Under the pieces are notes generated by a model that was not told the origin of the DNA, did no database searches, and was given only the letters and a program-made list of their open reading frames with translations. Of a stretch of DNA of 64,000 nt, positions 62,904-64,000 are shown one piece after another. This DNA comes from Pseudomonadota bacterium (GTDB lineage: Bacteria; Pseudomonadota; Gammaproteobacteria; Xanthomonadales; Xanthomonadaceae). A program made the translations under genes and the position numbers. Each line of letters begins with the position of its first letter. The first letter of the stretch is position 1. The stretch lies in NCBI GenBank assembly GCA_018241125.1, contig JAFEEL010000007.1, positions 1-64,000 of the forward strand, written 5' to 3'.

Positions 62904-64000
62904 TGGCGTGCCTTGCGGGGATGACGGACGGGTTTGCGGACGATGTAGCTCCCGGAGCGGGCCAGGGCGATCACGATCGCCTGTGCCGGCTCAACCAAGG
63001 CTTCGAACTGCCCGGCGTCGAGCGTGGTTGCCGCGGCCAGCGCCCGCGCGGATGTCGGCGACATCTCAAACGCGGCTCCACCGACGAACAGCAGCGCTCG
63101 CTCGCCTTGACGGGCCCACGCGGTGCGCACGAAGGGGTGCCGCGCCAGCGAGCCGCCGGCCGCGAGCGCCTTGCGCACCGCGGCCTCGGTCGGCGGCCTG
63201 GGGGGTGCGGCGATGCCGACGCTGCGATAGCCGCTGATGAAGCCACCGAACCACGCCGCCAGCGAGGCATCGTCGGCTTGCAGCGCTGCCAGCGCGTGGC
63301 GCACGCGCGTCAGCGCGGCGGCGTCGATTTCGAAAGGATCCATCGGCAGCGCGAGGCCCGGATCGACGTAACGGGCCTCCTCGCCGATCCCCTGCGCCAG
63401 GTGATCGGCGAAATCGGTCAGCAACTCGGCCTGCGATGGTGCGCGCATGCCGATCGAATAGGTCAGGCAAGCGTCGGCGGCGACGCCGTGGTGTGGCACG
63501 CCCGGCGGCAGGTAGAGCATGTCGCCGGGTTCCAGCGTCCAGCTGTGGGTCGGATGGAACTCGCGCAGCAACTTGAGTTCAACGTCGTCGCGGAAGGCCG
63601 TCGGTGGATTCGGGCTGGCATCCACCTGCCAGCGCCGTGCTCCCAACCCCTGCAACAAGAACACGTCGTATTGGTCGACGTGCGCGCCGACCGAACCGCC
63701 GGGCGCGGCGTAGCTGATCATCACGTCGTCGATGCGCCAGCGTGGGATGAAGTCGAAGGCGTCGAGCAGGGCGCGCACGTCGGCGTCCCATTTGTCCACG
63801 TCCTGCACCAGCAAGGTCCAGTCGCGCGGTCCCATGCTCGTGAAATCGGCCTCCGCGAACGGCCCGTGGCGCAGCGTCCAGCGGTCACCGCGCGGCTGGT
63901 GTGTGACGATGCGCGACAGCGCAGATTGCTCGCAGGCCAATCCGGCCAGATCTTCGGGCGATACCGGCGAAACGAGGTCGGGAAACGCACTCCGGATCAA
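62900..64000 (-). CDS. JmjC-type ribosomal protein L16 arginine hydroxylase-like (5' end missing)
   Basis: The visible part has 366 residues and continues past the window edge. Cupin/JmjC Fe(II) ligands are in GAHVDQYDVFLLQG (HxD) and the distal His region is PPGVPHHGVA. The WRIDDVMISYAAPGGSVG block is typical of YcfD/RoxA enzymes that hydroxylate ribosomal protein uL16. The C-terminal domain is helical. The 5' end is missing, so no start can be given. Confidence 0.82.
   Translation of the reverse strand: MIRSAFPDLVSPVSPEDLAGLACEQSALSRIVTHQPRGDRWTLRHGPFAEADFTSMGPRDWTLLVQDVDKWDADVRALLDAFDFIPRWRIDDVMISYAAPGGSVGAHVDQYDVFLLQGLGARRWQVDASPNPPTAFRDDVELKLLREFHPTHSWTLEPGDMLYLPPGVPHHGVAADACLTYSIGMRAPSQAELLTDFADHLAQGIGEEARYVDPGLALPMDPFEIDAAALTRVRHALAALQADDASLAAWFGGFISGYRSVGIAAPPRPPTEAAVRKALAAGGSLARHPFVRTAWARQGERALLFVGGAAFEMSPTSARALAAATTLDAGQFEALVEPAQAIVIALARSGSYIVRKPVRHPRKARQ

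Overview
The window is GC-rich, densely coded chromosomal DNA from a gammaproteobacterium. The best fit is the Xanthomonadales/Lysobacterales (Rhodanobacteraceae-like). This placement is inferred from the gene set: a pilH-type regulator, a sucA-sucB-lpd cluster with each gene read separately, fused isobutyryl-CoA mutase, leucine dehydrogenase, GNAT and L16-hydroxylase-like genes, and the repeat families present. No rRNA, tRNA or CRISPR array was seen.

Layout. 1-3311: edge of an IS630-like transposase, a TRIC-type channel, an M20 amidohydrolase coupled to an OsmC protein, and a decayed peroxiredoxin/Dps fusion. 3407-10010: FMN reductase, DoxX, then a three-subunit membrane sugar dehydrogenase (Tat-exported small subunit, GMC flavoprotein, triheme cytochrome c) followed by a secreted GH79 glycosidase; together these suggest periplasmic release and oxidation of a sugar or uronic acid. 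10015-13293: scarred accessory stretch with a truncated phospholipase D copy, two unknown envelope proteins, an IS5-family transposase remnant, a ribbon-helix-helix protein and truncated ORFs. 13290-22879: seven overlapping genes combining an RND pump, two outer-membrane lipoproteins and a DevBCA-like ABC exporter, followed by a two-component system and a PepSY protein. 25922-30998: VapBC pair, cupin/carboxymuconolactone decarboxylase pair, and a MerR regulator coupled to a YHS-containing copper/silver-type P-ATPase. 31032-38944: intact phospholipase D, Ala/Ser-rich lipoprotein, thiolase, isovaleryl-CoA dehydrogenase, leucine dehydrogenase, YXWGXW lipoprotein and a Sel1/2-oxoglutarate oxygenase. 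39063-48573: IcmF, an M14 peptidase, and a c-di-GMP sensor with a partner response regulator. 48683-55317: ferritin-like protein, peroxiredoxin, Hsp20 behind a sigma-32-type promoter, CbpA, PilH, a quinone-oxidoreductase-like enzyme and a secreted M3 peptidase. 55520-64000: lpd, sucB, a toxin-antitoxin pair, sucA, a GNAT enzyme and an L16 arginine hydroxylase cut by the window edge.

The least expected feature is repeat DNA inside core metabolic genes. Seven-base tandem repeats and palindromic elements occur between genes and also in frame inside the linkers of icmF and sucB. A 110-bp double-palindrome element is present once inside icmF and once, at exactly the same length, between lpd and sucB. 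These repeats seem to have lengthened protein linkers without breaking the reading frame. A toxin-antitoxin pair also sits between sucA and sucB. The second unusual system is the fused RND plus DevBCA-like operon.
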